A stretch of 64,000 nt of DNA from Galbibacter sp038433465 (GCF_038433465.1 NZ_JAESVF010000001.1:62001-126000); one strand, 5' to 3'. Shown: positions 10,401 to 19,743, counted from the stretch's first letter. A program made the numbers and translations. The notes: generated by a model not told the origin, from the sequence alone.

Positions 10401-13400
10401 GCTCCGGAACTGGTCCAGTTGTAGATGGAGATGGTAGCGATACTGCTAATTATGTTTATACTGAAGCTGGAGGAAGTGTTTCTTATCCTGAAGGAGATGA
10501 AACTTCATTAATTTCGCCGTGCATCAAACTAGGAATCAATGCAACCCTTTCCTTTAAATACCACATCCATAGTACTACTTCAAATTTTGGTAGTCTACAT
10601 GTAGAAATAAGCACCGACTCAGGGACTACTTATACCGAATTAATTGCTTATGAAGAACCTATCGATCCAAGAGGAGATTTCTTAGATGAAACTATCGATC
10701 TTTCTGCATATGATGGGCAAATCGTAACCATTAGATTTAGAGCTATAAAAGGTGATACTTCAAGAAATGATATAGCTGTCGACAATATTGTTATCGATAG
10801 TGAAACGCCTGCTCCTACCGGAAATAACTTTCAATCGTTTTGTGAAGGTGCAACAATTGAAGATATCGAAGTTGTAGGTACAGATATTATCTGGTATGAC
10901 GCCGCAGTAAACGGAAATGTTTTAACACCAGACACAGTCTTAGAAAACGAAACTATTTATCATGCTTCTCAAACTATTTCTGAACATGAAAGTAACGAAA
11001 GACTATCTGTTGCAATTACGTTGGGTACTCTTAGAACTCCAACTGGAGAAACCGAACAATCTTTTTGTGATGTTAATGCAACCATTGCCGATTTAGAAGT
11101 GAATGAAACTGACATCGTTTGGTATGACGCCGCAACAGAAGGAAACGAACTTCCAACAAATACGCAGTTAGTCGACGGAAGTATCTACTACGCAGCACAA
11201 AATGATGGAACTTGTGAAAGCGAAAGCAGACTTGCAGTTACTGTGATGGTAGGTGGTTTAATGACTCCAACTGGAAATGAAACGCAATCATTCTGCTCAG
11301 CGGCTACCATTGCCGATTTAGAAGTAAATGAAACTGATATTATTTGGTATGATGCCGCAACGGACGGAAACGAACTTCCAACAAATACGCAGTTAGTCGA
11401 CGGAAACATTTACTACGCTGCTCAAAATGATGGAACTTGCGAAAGCGAAAGCAGACTTGCTGTTACTGTTACTATTGGAGAATTGTTAACGCCGACTGGA
11501 AATGAAACACAATCATTCTGTTCAGCAGCTACAATTGCCGATTTAGAAGTGAACGAAACTGACATAGTTTGGTATGACGCCGCTACAGAAGGAAACGAAC
11601 TTCCAACAAATACGCAGTTAGTTGACGGAAACATTTACTACGCAGCGCAAAATGATGGAACTTGTGAAAGTGAAAGCAGACTTGCTATTACTGTGACTAT
11701 TGGAGAATTATTGACTCCAACTGGGAATGAAACACAATCATTCTGCTCAGCTGCAACCATTGCCGATTTAGAAGTTAATGAAACTGACATTGTTTGGTAT
11801 GACGCCGCTACAGACGGAAACGAACTTCCTACAAACACACAATTAGTTGATGGAAGTATCTACTACGCAGCACAAAACGATGGGACTTGCGAGAGTGAAA
11901 ACAGATTGGCAATTACTGTGACTATTGGAGAATTGTTAACGCCGACTGGAAATGAAACACAGTCATTCTGCTCAGAAGCTACCATCGCCGATTTAGAAGT
12001 GAATGAAACTGACATCGTTTGGTATGACGCCGCTACGGACGGAAACGAACTTCCAACAAACACACAGTTAGTCGACAGAAGTATCTACTACGCAGCGCAA
12101 AACGACGGAACTTGCGAGAGTGAAAACAGACTTGCTATTACTGTGACTATTGGAGAATTATTGACTCCGACTGGAAACGAATCACAATCGTTCTGCTCAA
12201 CTGCAACCATTGCCGATTTAGAAGTGAATGAAACTGATATTGTTTGGTATGATACTGCAACAGACGGAAACGAACTTCCTACAAATACGCAATTAGTTGA
12301 CGGAAGTATCTACTACGCAGCACAAAACGATGGGACTTGTGAGAGTGAAAGCAGACTTGCAATTACTGTAATGGTAGGCGGTTTAATGACTCCTACTGGA
12401 AATGAATCACAATCATTCTGTTCAGCGGCTACCATCGCTGATTTAGAAGTGAACGAAACTGACATCGTTTGGTATGACGCCGCTACGGATGGAAATGAAC
12501 TCCCAACAAATACGCAGTTAGTTGATGGAAGTATCTACTACGCAGCGCAAAATGATGGAACTTGCGAAAGTGAAAGCAGACTTGCAATTACTGTTACTAT
12601 TGGCGAATTGTTAACGCCGACTGGAAATGAAATGCAATCGTTCTGCTCAACTGCAACCATTGCCGATTTAGAAGTGAATGAAACTGACATCGTTTGGTAT
12701 GATGCCGCTACGGACGGAAACGAACTTCCAACAAATACACAATTAGTTGACGGAAGCACCTACTACGCAGCGCAAAATGAGGGAACTTGCGAAAGCGAAA
12801 GCAGACTTGCAATCACTGTTACTATTGGAGAATTATTGACTCCTACTGGGAATGAAACACAATCCTTCTGCACAGCGGCAACCATTGCTGATTTAGAAGT
12901 GAACGAAACTGACATTGTTTGGTACGATGCCGCAACAGACGGAAACGAACTTCCAACAAACACACAGTTAGTCGACGGAAGTATCTACTACGCAGCACAA
13001 AATGATGGAACTTGCGAAAGTGAAAGCAGACTTGCAATTACTGTGACTATTGGCGAATTGTTAACTCCGACTGGAAATGAATCACAATCCTTCTGCTCAG
13101 CAGCAACCATTGCCGATTTAGAAGTAAATGAAACTGATATTGTTTGGTACGATGCCGCAACAGACGGAAATGAACTTCCAACAAATACTCAGTTAGTCGA
13201 CGGAAGCATCTACTACGCAGCGCAAAATGATGGTACTTGTGAAAGTGAAAGCAGACTTGCAGTTACTGTGACTATTGGAAAATTATTGACTCCTACTGGA
13301 AATGAATCACAATCGTTCTGTTCAGCGGCTACTATTGCCGATTTAGAAGTTAATGAAACTGAAATTGTTTGGTATGATGCCGCAACAGACGGAAACGAAC

Positions 13401-14674
13401 TTCCAACAAATACGCAGTTAGTCGACGGAAGCATCTACTACGCAGCGCAAAATGATGGAACTTGCGAAAGTGAAAGCAGACTTGCAATTACTGTGACTAT
13501 TGGCGAATTGTTAACTCCGACTGGAAATGAATCACAATCCTTCTGCTCAGCAGCAACCATTGCCGATTTAGAAGTAAATGAAACTGATATTGTTTGGTAC
13601 GATGCCGCAACAGACGGAAATGAACTTCCAACAAATACGCAGTTAGTCGACGGAAGCATCTACTACGCAGCGCAAAATGATGGTACTTGTGAAAGTGAAA
13701 GCAGACTTGCAGTTACTGTTACTATTGGCGAATTATTGACTCCGACTGGAAATGAAACACAATCGTTCTGCTCAGCAGCTACCATCGCTGATTTAGAAGT
13801 GAATGAAACTGATATTGTTTGGTATGATGCCGCAACAGACGGAAATGAACTTCCAACAAATACGCAGTTAGTCGACGGAAGCATTTACTACGCAACACAA
13901 AATGATGGAACTTGCGAAAGTGAAAGCAGACTTGCGGTAAGCGTTATGATTGGTGGTTCAGAAACTACAACTATCAATTATAGTACAAATTATTTCTGTG
14001 CAGATGCAGAAAATGCTTCCCCAACAATTTCTGGTATTCAAAATGGAAGTTTTACAGCCACCCCTTCTGGGTTAGTCATAAACTCATCAACAGGAGTTAT
14101 TAATATTGCAAATTCTCAGGCTGGAAATTACACCATCACCTATACTCCAACAGGTGATTGTAGCACTGCTGCAGATTTTCAAATAACGATTGCTGAAACT
14201 TTAGACACTAGCTTTACCGTTACTGACACATCGATTACAGCAAATATGAATAATGCTACCTATCAATGGATTAATTGTGCTAATGGCGGAAACCCAATTC
14301 CAGGAGCTACAAATCAAACTTTTATTCCTGAAGAAAGTGGAACCTATGCGCTACAAGTAACTCTAAATGGTTGTTCGCAAACTTCAAATTGCATTGAATT
14401 TACAGTTGAGGATGGCTCTTCTATCGGAGATTTATATGACCGTATTCTTGTATACCCGAACCCAACTGAAGGAAACTTGAATATTTATTTAGGAGAACAT
14501 ACCGCTCCACTATTGGTTAATATTTATGATGAATCAGGAAGATTAGTACACTCTAAATCTGGAATAAAATCGGAGATATACAGCTTCATTTTCAATGTTG
14601 CAAGAGGTACCTATATCATCGATATTCTTGAAAATGGAGACAGAGTTAAATCGTATAGAGTTATCAAGAAATAA
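7493..14674 (+). CDS. Giant secreted M43 (cytophagalysin/pappalysin-like) metalloprotease with tandem repeats and T9SS tail
   Basis: 2393 residues. A signal peptide ends near residue 25 (SIVSAQE). A metzincin zinc site HEMGHFYGLQH has ligands His196, His200 and His206 with catalytic Glu197, and Met274 in NLMSYG is the Met-turn, together typical of peptidase family M43. Three PKD-like domains with WAWDFD/WAWDLD motifs alternate with MAM/jelly-roll-like modules (LHVDVTTDNG ... RFRAVY ... IAIDNI). Fourteen ~75-residue repeats with two Cys each follow from about residue 1107 to 2157. The last ~80 residues (VYPNPTEGNLNIY ... GTYIIDI) are a type IX sorting domain, so the protein should be exported by T9SS and anchored or released. 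The repeats look like an adhesive or spacer stalk. The substrate is unknown. Confidence 0.9.
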   Translation: MKINYYIQGIFFLILILCSSIVSAQEIQECGAVKTEEYDNFLRENRETIEAYEQEFFQLKKTRSAGRNTNEKTSIPIHAIPIARTDGTGRLSDADIEIAINSMNSFFGDMNIEFFICSIAPTIEDDDLYIFRSKAETDAGDDDEDLLYDGGYIQENIVNIVFTNLQPLNGYAYYPGGKDLIVMRNSVSTNGTTISHEMGHFYGLQHTHNAADGSEGEDMIELVDGSNCAIAGDTFCDTPADPDISGLVNSDCEYTGTVQDPNGDFYAPDVTNLMSYGRRDCRNKFSLEQQARVYAVLKTSRGDFVCPDISIDASADVLSTCENSLTVNFTDNSTNATTWAWDFDTDGTVDSNDQNPSYTYSEGTFFPSLTISNGTQTISKTFYSIPISVGVQNTLPVDDNLNSYTSANDSGWQSVPASSGFKWLSNTGGTPSSGTGPLADADASGTYFYTEASASDGESYSSGDEATLLSPCTTLGEHSILTFQYHMYATDLPRMGSLHVDVTTDNGATYIEDVMDPIIGVQQENQSDAYKTARVDLSDYAGQVVKYRFRAVYASYQSDIAIDNIIIQDESEVKFEASTYSSDCQATATINFTDESYLLSGPVTSWAWDLDGDGTTDSTAQNPTYNFTEAGTFTVTLTASNSTESLSKTFTEKPIIIGAEKTAPYEEKFTDFTTGVEINENGWTTIPSSNGYTWLTNVGGTSSNNTGPTSDGDGSTTANYAYTEAGGSISYPEGDETSLISPCVKLGLNSKLLYKYHIFSTSSSFGSLHVDISIDNGVSYTEIISYEDPVTTLGDFIDEEIDLSAYDNQIVNIRFRAIKGNTSRNDIAVDNIIFKSGSEIHFSADTYSSNCQSTATINFTDESSLVSGPITAWAWDFDSDGTVDSTEENPSYEFTQEGTFNVTLTVSNSSESLSKTFTETPITIGGEKQIAYSQDFTDFTSDVEVNEDGWTTVPSPNGYTWLAHFGGTSSSGTGPVVDGDGSDTANYVYTEAGGSVSYPEGDETSLISPCIKLGINATLSFKYHIHSTTSNFGSLHVEISTDSGTTYTELIAYEEPIDPRGDFLDETIDLSAYDGQIVTIRFRAIKGDTSRNDIAVDNIVIDSETPAPTGNNFQSFCEGATIEDIEVVGTDIIWYDAAVNGNVLTPDTVLENETIYHASQTISEHESNERLSVAITLGTLRTPTGETEQSFCDVNATIADLEVNETDIVWYDAATEGNELPTNTQLVDGSIYYAAQNDGTCESESRLAVTVMVGGLMTPTGNETQSFCSAATIADLEVNETDIIWYDAATDGNELPTNTQLVDGNIYYAAQNDGTCESESRLAVTVTIGELLTPTGNETQSFCSAATIADLEVNETDIVWYDAATEGNELPTNTQLVDGNIYYAAQNDGTCESESRLAITVTIGELLTPTGNETQSFCSAATIADLEVNETDIVWYDAATDGNELPTNTQLVDGSIYYAAQNDGTCESENRLAITVTIGELLTPTGNETQSFCSEATIADLEVNETDIVWYDAATDGNELPTNTQLVDRSIYYAAQNDGTCESENRLAITVTIGELLTPTGNESQSFCSTATIADLEVNETDIVWYDTATDGNELPTNTQLVDGSIYYAAQNDGTCESESRLAITVMVGGLMTPTGNESQSFCSAATIADLEVNETDIVWYDAATDGNELPTNTQLVDGSIYYAAQNDGTCESESRLAITVTIGELLTPTGNEMQSFCSTATIADLEVNETDIVWYDAATDGNELPTNTQLVDGSTYYAAQNEGTCESESRLAITVTIGELLTPTGNETQSFCTAATIADLEVNETDIVWYDAATDGNELPTNTQLVDGSIYYAAQNDGTCESESRLAITVTIGELLTPTGNESQSFCSAATIADLEVNETDIVWYDAATDGNELPTNTQLVDGSIYYAAQNDGTCESESRLAVTVTIGKLLTPTGNESQSFCSAATIADLEVNETEIVWYDAATDGNELPTNTQLVDGSIYYAAQNDGTCESESRLAITVTIGELLTPTGNESQSFCSAATIADLEVNETDIVWYDAATDGNELPTNTQLVDGSIYYAAQNDGTCESESRLAVTVTIGELLTPTGNETQSFCSAATIADLEVNETDIVWYDAATDGNELPTNTQLVDGSIYYATQNDGTCESESRLAVSVMIGGSETTTINYSTNYFCADAENASPTISGIQNGSFTATPSGLVINSSTGVINIANSQAGNYTITYTPTGDCSTAADFQITIAETLDTSFTVTDTSITANMNNATYQWINCANGGNPIPGATNQTFIPEESGTYALQVTLNGCSQTSNCIEFTVEDGSSIGDLYDRILVYPNPTEGNLNIYLGEHTAPLLVNIYDESGRLVHSKSGIKSEIYSFIFNVARGTYIIDILENGDRVKSYRVIKK
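10811..13963 (+). repeat. Fourteen tandem 225-bp coding repeats in the metalloprotease gene
   Basis: Unit 1 (from 10811) is diverged. Unit 2 (11036) is 228 bp because of one extra codon. Units 3-14 begin at 11264 and recur every 225 bp, the last starting at 13739. Each encodes TPTGNExQSFC, then IADLEVNETDIVWYDAAT, GNELPTNTQLVDGSIYYAA, QNDGTCESESRLA and a short VTVTIGELL linker. Units 2-14 differ at few residues but carry many silent differences. Units 11 and 13 are almost identical at the DNA level, which points to a recent two-unit (450 bp) duplication. The array also creates many spurious antisense reading frames. Confidence 0.97.
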
Positions 14675-14731
14675 TATTTTCAACTCATCTAATAGCTGAG
14701 TTTTCAGAAATAAAACTTCAGAAAAACACAT

Positions 14732-14763
14732 AAAAAAAGAGGCTACTAACAGCCTCTTTTTTA
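14732..14763. terminator. Terminator between convergent genes
   Basis: AAAAAAGAGGCT and AGCCTCTTTTTT form a stem with a 6-base loop and T-runs on both strands, so it can serve the plus-strand protease gene and the minus-strand gene ending at 14784. Confidence 0.8.
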
Positions 14764-14783
14764 TATCATATTCAGTTTAAAAA

Positions 14784-15602
14784 TTAAAACTTAATATTTA
14801 AAGTTTCTTGTTTAAGAGTTTCACCTTCATAATACTCAGCAATCCACTTTCCGTCTTTTTGATATAAAAATCCGTTTTTATCTTTTATAAGAAAATAATT
14901 TGGTTGGGTTGTTTTAGTAATTTTAAAAACCACCTTAGGAGTCATGTCAACTAATTGGAAACCTGTAGCTGTTGGCTGTGCAAACAAAGTCTGAGCATCT
15001 GTTGAATTGGTTCCTGTTACTATTTTTACTGATTGAACTTGTACAGGAGCAGGAGCTTCTACTACCGCAGACACAGGCGTTGATGGCGGTGTTACTGCTA
15101 CTGAAGTCGTAGCTACTGCTGGCACCGCTACAGTTTGTGTTTGCGCAGGAATTTGCGCTTGCATGCTATTTGCAACTGGCTCGTATTTATAATTTAATCC
15201 ATTCACCGAAACAAACGCATTTTGAATAGCCTCTTGATACGCATCTTCATAGTCCTTTTCTTTGCTTCTTCCTTCTTCCGAAGTATAAACAATTGTTCCT
15301 TGACAGTTTTCCAGTGATACTCGCAATTTGGTAGTAAACAAATTAGAGTCGTCTACAATTTCTGCATTTAATCCCAAACACGGATTCGCTTGTAAATCGG
15401 CAGGTTTTTGGTCTTCATACACTACATTATAACCTCCTTTATCAAACAAAAACTTTGTAAATGTATTTACACGATACTGATTTTCTTGCTTTAAAAAATC
15501 AAACTTTTTTGGAACTACTACATACTTATAATTGTTTACGCTTTGCTGTGCAAAAGCAGTCACAGATGCTAAAAACAATCCTAAAAATAAAAACTTCTTC
15601 AT
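14784..15602 (-). CDS. Secreted/periplasmic protein of unknown function
   Basis: 272 residues from the ATG at 15602 (MKKFLFLGLFLASVTAFAQQ), a clean Sec signal peptide. The longer frame starting at 15695 adds 31 residues that would bury the signal. An N-terminal domain of about 130 residues contains two Cys (PCLGLNAEI, LENCQG) and ends with a helix of the AYQEAIQNAF kind. A Pro/Ala/Val-rich linker follows, then a ~70-residue C-terminal domain (YFLIKDKNGFLYQKDGKWIAEYY). I do not recognise a named family. It is likely an envelope protein conserved in Flavobacteriia. Confidence 0.7.
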   Translation of the reverse strand: MKKFLFLGLFLASVTAFAQQSVNNYKYVVVPKKFDFLKQENQYRVNTFTKFLFDKGGYNVVYEDQKPADLQANPCLGLNAEIVDDSNLFTTKLRVSLENCQGTIVYTSEEGRSKEKDYEDAYQEAIQNAFVSVNGLNYKYEPVANSMQAQIPAQTQTVAVPAVATTSVAVTPPSTPVSAVVEAPAPVQVQSVKIVTGTNSTDAQTLFAQPTATGFQLVDMTPKVVFKITKTTQPNYFLIKDKNGFLYQKDGKWIAEYYEGETLKQETLNIKF

Positions 15603-15740
15603 GGGTGTACTTTTATCGTTTTTTAATGTTGATATAACCTTTGATGCTAAAAGTAAGTATTTCTCTAAAGTAAAATACTTTTTTAACACGTACATTATAT
15701 ATTAAACTCGTGTTGATTACTTTATTTGAAAAGTAAAAAG

Positions 15741-17168
15741 TTAATCTTTCTTCGGAAAAATATAATTAAATCCGAATTGCAAAGATGCGCTATTTGCATT
15801 CGATATATTATAATATTCTAACAAATTATCGGCCAACAAATAGAAGTTAAAGTTAGCAAAATGCGAAGATATTCCAAGTCCAATATTTGTTTTCGAAAAT
15901 TTATCAATGGTATACGTGGTTTTTAATCTGAAAAAATTGCTTAACCTCCTGTAATAAAAAAGCGTTAAAGCCAATTGCGGATATCGAGAATGTGTTTCAG
16001 CAAAAAGTTGTGCCCCCATCGAACTTGGGTAACCGTTATTTACTTCAGAAGTACAATTACATTCATCTAAAACCTTTTTATTTTTTCTCCCAAAACGATA
16101 AATAACTGCGCCATTTAACTTTAATGGACGCATTGTTGTATAGGCATCTCTGAGGGTATCGCGAGGAAAAGCTTCTTCAATTTCATCAACTATTTCCTGC
16201 CAATCTGCCGACACACTTCCGCCATTTACAATATCATCAAAAGGAATTTCAACCCCTTCCAATGCGTATTCACCTTTTAGCGTATAAGTTTCGATATCCG
16301 TTTTATTGTGTATAAAACCAAAGTCTTGCAAGCTAGCCGTATAAGTCCAACGATCGTTTGCGTTATAAGTAACTCCAAAATCTACACCAGCGCCAATATT
16401 GCCTCCTAAAAGCGCTCTATTTTTAAGTATATTGAAAACATCGTCTCCTTCAACATCTTCTTCTCGAAGTTCGGCAACACCAGAAGTACGAACCTCAACA
16501 TCTGAAATTAAAGTGTGAATATAGGTGTTATCAACCCCAAGAGACGTAAGAAAACTCCCTTTATTTTTTGTTGAAGAAATATCGATAATTCCAGAGTAAA
16601 GTTTTGCACGAACACCGTAACTAAACTGCTCATTTACTTTTCTATGAAATCCAACATGAAAAACGGTTAACAATTCGCCTTTTGCATTTAAGTGTGACAA
16701 ATTAAATGCCCGCCCGATATTTGAAGAATTCCCTTCGTACGCCAAAATTGCTAAATCTTCAGGCCAATAATTAAATGCGTTTAACTCTTGATAAATTCCA
16801 AAGCTTATATAATTTTTACTGAAAAGTCCGCCTATTTTAATGCCTACATTAAACAGTTCTAATTGTTCGTTTATTCGCTGAACATCGTTTGTATTTATGC
16901 TGTAAACGGCATTTCTAACTTTTGTATTAAAATCAACTCCGTCGTCGGCAAAAAGGTCGTAAAGTGAAACTTCGCTTGTTCCAACACCTGCATAAATACC
17001 TGACAAAGCAGGAATACCAAAAAAAGCATTGTTTTGAATTGTGGCTCCAGGATTTACCATTAACGACTGCGGAATATCGGTAAAATTGTAGAGTAACTGC
17101 TTATTTTGGGCATTTACAAAAAAGCCAAAGAAAAGAATTATCACTAAGTGGATTGTTTTAATCCGCAT
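15741..17168 (-). CDS. Outer-membrane beta-barrel protein, DUF5723-like
   Basis: 475 residues with a signal peptide (FFGFFVNAQN). The N-terminal pattern (IPQSLMVNPGA) and the alternating aromatic beta-strands throughout, ending in a barrel-like strand (SLQFGFNYIF), resemble the PorP/SprF- and DUF5723-like outer-membrane proteins of Bacteroidota. An acidic segment (DEIEEAFPRDT) and a Cys pair (ECNC) lie in the middle. The function is unknown. It overlaps the upstream lipoprotein gene by 11 bases, so the two are translationally coupled and probably form one envelope unit. Confidence 0.7.
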   Translation of the reverse strand: MRIKTIHLVIILFFGFFVNAQNKQLLYNFTDIPQSLMVNPGATIQNNAFFGIPALSGIYAGVGTSEVSLYDLFADDGVDFNTKVRNAVYSINTNDVQRINEQLELFNVGIKIGGLFSKNYISFGIYQELNAFNYWPEDLAILAYEGNSSNIGRAFNLSHLNAKGELLTVFHVGFHRKVNEQFSYGVRAKLYSGIIDISSTKNKGSFLTSLGVDNTYIHTLISDVEVRTSGVAELREEDVEGDDVFNILKNRALLGGNIGAGVDFGVTYNANDRWTYTASLQDFGFIHNKTDIETYTLKGEYALEGVEIPFDDIVNGGSVSADWQEIVDEIEEAFPRDTLRDAYTTMRPLKLNGAVIYRFGRKNKKVLDECNCTSEVNNGYPSSMGAQLFAETHSRYPQLALTLFYYRRLSNFFRLKTTYTIDKFSKTNIGLGISSHFANFNFYLLADNLLEYYNISNANSASLQFGFNYIFPKKD

Positions 17169-17718
17169 CGATATTCATAAAAAAAGTTCCTGAAGATTTT
17201 AGCGAAAGTGCTCCTGTAGAATTTGGATCAAGCAATGGAGTTCCCGGGAGTAATTCCAACTCCAATTTTAAATACTCGGTATTTGTAATTTTATCTATTT
17301 CTGATGGAGCATAACGATGAGTTCTTGAAATTGTAGGTCCGTTGATTAGAATATCAATTTCATCAAGCTGATTATAAGCCACATCATAAAAAACAATTTT
17401 GGCATTAAACTCACGCTGACTAGTATTTTCAAATTCAAATATAAATGCTGCTTCTTGTAAATTCTCCTTAAAAAAAGGTTTTGAAAACACATCCATTTTT
17501 GTAGTGTCTTGAACTGACAGCGGTGTTATATCATTGTTCGGAGCATTTCCGACACTAGAGGCTGATAATTCAAAATAAAAAAGACTTGCATCAATAACAG
17601 GTTCAATAGTGAGTGTTTCTGCTTGATCAAAATCTACATCTTTCACACAAGAAAACATCAAAAAACTACTCAAAATAAGAAGTAAGATAGTGTTGTATTT
17701 TTTGATGAGTAGTGGCAT
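17158..17718 (-). CDS. Small lipoprotein of unknown function
   Basis: 186 residues. The N-terminus MPLLIKKYNTILLLILSSFLMFSC is a lipoprotein signal with the lipid-bearing Cys at residue 24. The mature part is mostly beta with no Cys or obvious catalytic motif. Its 3' end overlaps the beta-barrel gene by 11 bases, suggesting that the two products work together at the outer membrane. I do not recognise the family. Confidence 0.7.
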   Translation of the reverse strand: MPLLIKKYNTILLLILSSFLMFSCVKDVDFDQAETLTIEPVIDASLFYFELSASSVGNAPNNDITPLSVQDTTKMDVFSKPFFKENLQEAAFIFEFENTSQREFNAKIVFYDVAYNQLDEIDILINGPTISRTHRYAPSEIDKITNTEYLKLELELLPGTPLLDPNSTGALSLKSSGTFFMNIDAD

Positions 17719-17754
17719 GTTCTACAAACGTTAAAACGAACAAAGTATTGTGTC

Positions 17755-18444
17755 TTAAAGATACTGTTTTATTTGCTTTAATTCGGCAACTTTCTCAGTA
17801 TTAACATTTAGATAATCTTCTGTTGGCGCATAAAACAGTGTATGCATCCCTACACCTTGCGCTCCAATGATATCGGCATCGTAACTATCGCCTATCATCA
17901 TTGAATTTTCAGCTTTTACATTTGCCTGTTGTAATGCGGTTTGAAATATTAACGGATTCGGTTTTTTTACGCCTGCTGTTTCAGAATCCATAATCACATT
18001 AAAATAATGATAGATTTTAGAATTCTTTAATTTCCCTAACTGAACCTCGGCAAAGCCGTTTGTAATAATGTGCAATTTATACTTGGGCGCTAAATAATCT
18101 AAAGTTTCAATAGTGTCGCTAAAAAGATGATTAAAACTAGATAAATAAGTTATATAATCATCGCTTAGCTGAAAGATTTTGGCATCATTTACCTTGAGTC
18201 CAAGTCGATCGAAAGTAACCTTCAATCGCTTATATCGAAGGTCTTCTTTTGAAACTTTATCTTCTTGATAAAGCTTCCATAACTCCTGATTATACGGCAC
18301 ATATTCCGTTAAAAAGTCAGAGAGATTAATTCCTATTTCATGGTCAGAAAATATTTTTTGATATGTAAGTGCCGAATTCTTTTCAAAATCCCACAACGTA
18401 TGATCTAAATCAAAAAATACATCTGTAATATCTTTATGTTGCAT
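17755..18444 (-). CDS. yjjG: YjjG-family noncanonical pyrimidine nucleotidase (HAD superfamily)
   Basis: 229 residues. HAD motif I FFDLDHTLWDF supplies nucleophile Asp12 and Asp14. Motif II is HIITNGF, motif III the Lys of GVKKPNP, and motif IV is MIGDSYDADIIGAQGVGM. The helical cap between motifs I and II and the DHTLWDF variant fit the YjjG subgroup, which dephosphorylates damaged or noncanonical pyrimidine nucleotides in the cytoplasm. It starts 1 base after the stop of the upstream polysaccharide-deacetylase-like gene, so it is in the same operon. Confidence 0.88.
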   Translation of the reverse strand: MQHKDITDVFFDLDHTLWDFEKNSALTYQKIFSDHEIGINLSDFLTEYVPYNQELWKLYQEDKVSKEDLRYKRLKVTFDRLGLKVNDAKIFQLSDDYITYLSSFNHLFSDTIETLDYLAPKYKLHIITNGFAEVQLGKLKNSKIYHYFNVIMDSETAGVKKPNPLIFQTALQQANVKAENSMMIGDSYDADIIGAQGVGMHTLFYAPTEDYLNVNTEKVAELKQIKQYL

Positions 18445-18445
18445 G

Positions 18446-19741
18446 CTAGTCTAAACTCATTTTTAAATAATCGATATACAATTTTTTCCATGCATTTCGA
18501 TGTTGTAGGTCTAATACTTCATTTGAAAAAACAATATTAAAATCACCATCAACAGCCTTTACACTATTTGCCAATTGTTTTATTTTTTCTTTCACTTGGT
18601 CCAAACTTTTATATTTATACAAGGCTGTATATTGAACACAAAACGAATTTATTAAAATAGGTATTTGCTCTTCAAAACTAATATCATAAAAGTAAAATGG
18701 CGTACAAGTTCCTGCTCTAAAACCTGTTTCACTTGTATAGCCCATGGTGTAATCTTCATTAAAACCTGCATCGACCATTAAACGGTAAGCATCTGGAATA
18801 TTTAACCGATTGTACCGCTGGCGAACTCTCTTCACAGGCCTATTGATAAAATCGATTAAACGTTTACGCTCTTTCTTCAAGGTTGTTACATCTGTTAAAG
18901 ATTTATAAGAAGCCATTAGCGAAACGATACTGTAATCGGCAACCGATTTTACCAGCGATCGAAACGTAGGATTTATAACAGAAATATTTTTATCGTAAGC
19001 AGAATAATCGGCCATCAGAAAGAAAAAAATAGCTGGTACATTGTATTTTTTATGCAACTCTGTTACTTGATCGAAAAAATCAAAAGGATCGTGACGAAAG
19101 CGTAACAGCACTAAATAACGCTCTACAATTCGCTTCAACCTTAAATTAAACAAATCGATAAGTGTTCCTCCAAGGGTTCGAATAAATCCCTTTTTTAGAT
19201 AAGCATACGCCACCGAAATATCCATAATAGAAGTTTGCTTATAACTTCGCTTCGGAAATTCTATCTCAGGAAAGCGCTCTTGTAATGCTGTTTTCAATTT
19301 TTTCACCCAAACATCTACAACTGGAATCTCTAAAAATTTCTGCTGAAATGCTAAACTTTCTTCCACAGGAAACCTTCCATGTTCGTCTTTTACATGCGGT
19401 AGGTACTCTTCATATCTACTTAACAAATAGAAGCTTGCCGCAAAAATATCAAACGGAATAGCACACTTGTCGGTAGTAGGAAAAAAACACGGTACTTCGC
19501 CCCATTTGTGCATCGTAATTTCTACATCAGAGATACCTTGCTCAAACAACAAATCATTACTTTTAATGAAAAACTCGTTTTGTAATGGCTGTTTGGTATA
19601 GGTAATTTTCGGACCTTTATGTGCTATAAAATCTTCCACTTTTGTAGTAATACTAATATCAATATGCAACATTTGTGTAAAAATGTGTCGCATGATATAA
19701 GTTAGTCGTGGTGTTACTTTATAGGTGTATACGAGTAGCAT
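18446..19741 (-). CDS. Polysaccharide deacetylase-family protein (DUF7033-type)
   Basis: 431 residues, no signal peptide. The N-terminal ~150 residues (PFDIFAASFYLLSRYEEY) form the conserved flavobacterial domain placed ahead of a NodB-like deacetylase fold. The C-terminal half has ATYPICAL deacetylase features: FRHDPFDFF, IFFFLMADYSAYD and a late EDYTMGYTSETGFRAGTCTPF block. Several canonical NodB metal ligands are not obvious, so activity is uncertain. The MLLVYT start at 19741 fits because it begins the conserved domain. It lies 2 bases after radC and 1 base before yjjG. Confidence 0.75.
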   Translation of the reverse strand: MLLVYTYKVTPRLTYIMRHIFTQMLHIDISITTKVEDFIAHKGPKITYTKQPLQNEFFIKSNDLLFEQGISDVEITMHKWGEVPCFFPTTDKCAIPFDIFAASFYLLSRYEEYLPHVKDEHGRFPVEESLAFQQKFLEIPVVDVWVKKLKTALQERFPEIEFPKRSYKQTSIMDISVAYAYLKKGFIRTLGGTLIDLFNLRLKRIVERYLVLLRFRHDPFDFFDQVTELHKKYNVPAIFFFLMADYSAYDKNISVINPTFRSLVKSVADYSIVSLMASYKSLTDVTTLKKERKRLIDFINRPVKRVRQRYNRLNIPDAYRLMVDAGFNEDYTMGYTSETGFRAGTCTPFYFYDISFEEQIPILINSFCVQYTALYKYKSLDQVKEKIKQLANSVKAVDGDFNIVFSNEVLDLQHRNAWKKLYIDYLKMSLD

Positions 19742-19743
19742 AA

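Noticed and set aside
11188..13884. Series of antisense reading frames of 64-73 codons across the tandem repeats
   Set aside because: They recur every 225 bp as antisense shadows of the repeat units and have no start context or independent conservation.
10811..13963. Tandem 225-bp repeats considered as a CRISPR-like or satellite array
   Set aside because: The units are contiguous, in frame and code for protein domains; there are no spacers.
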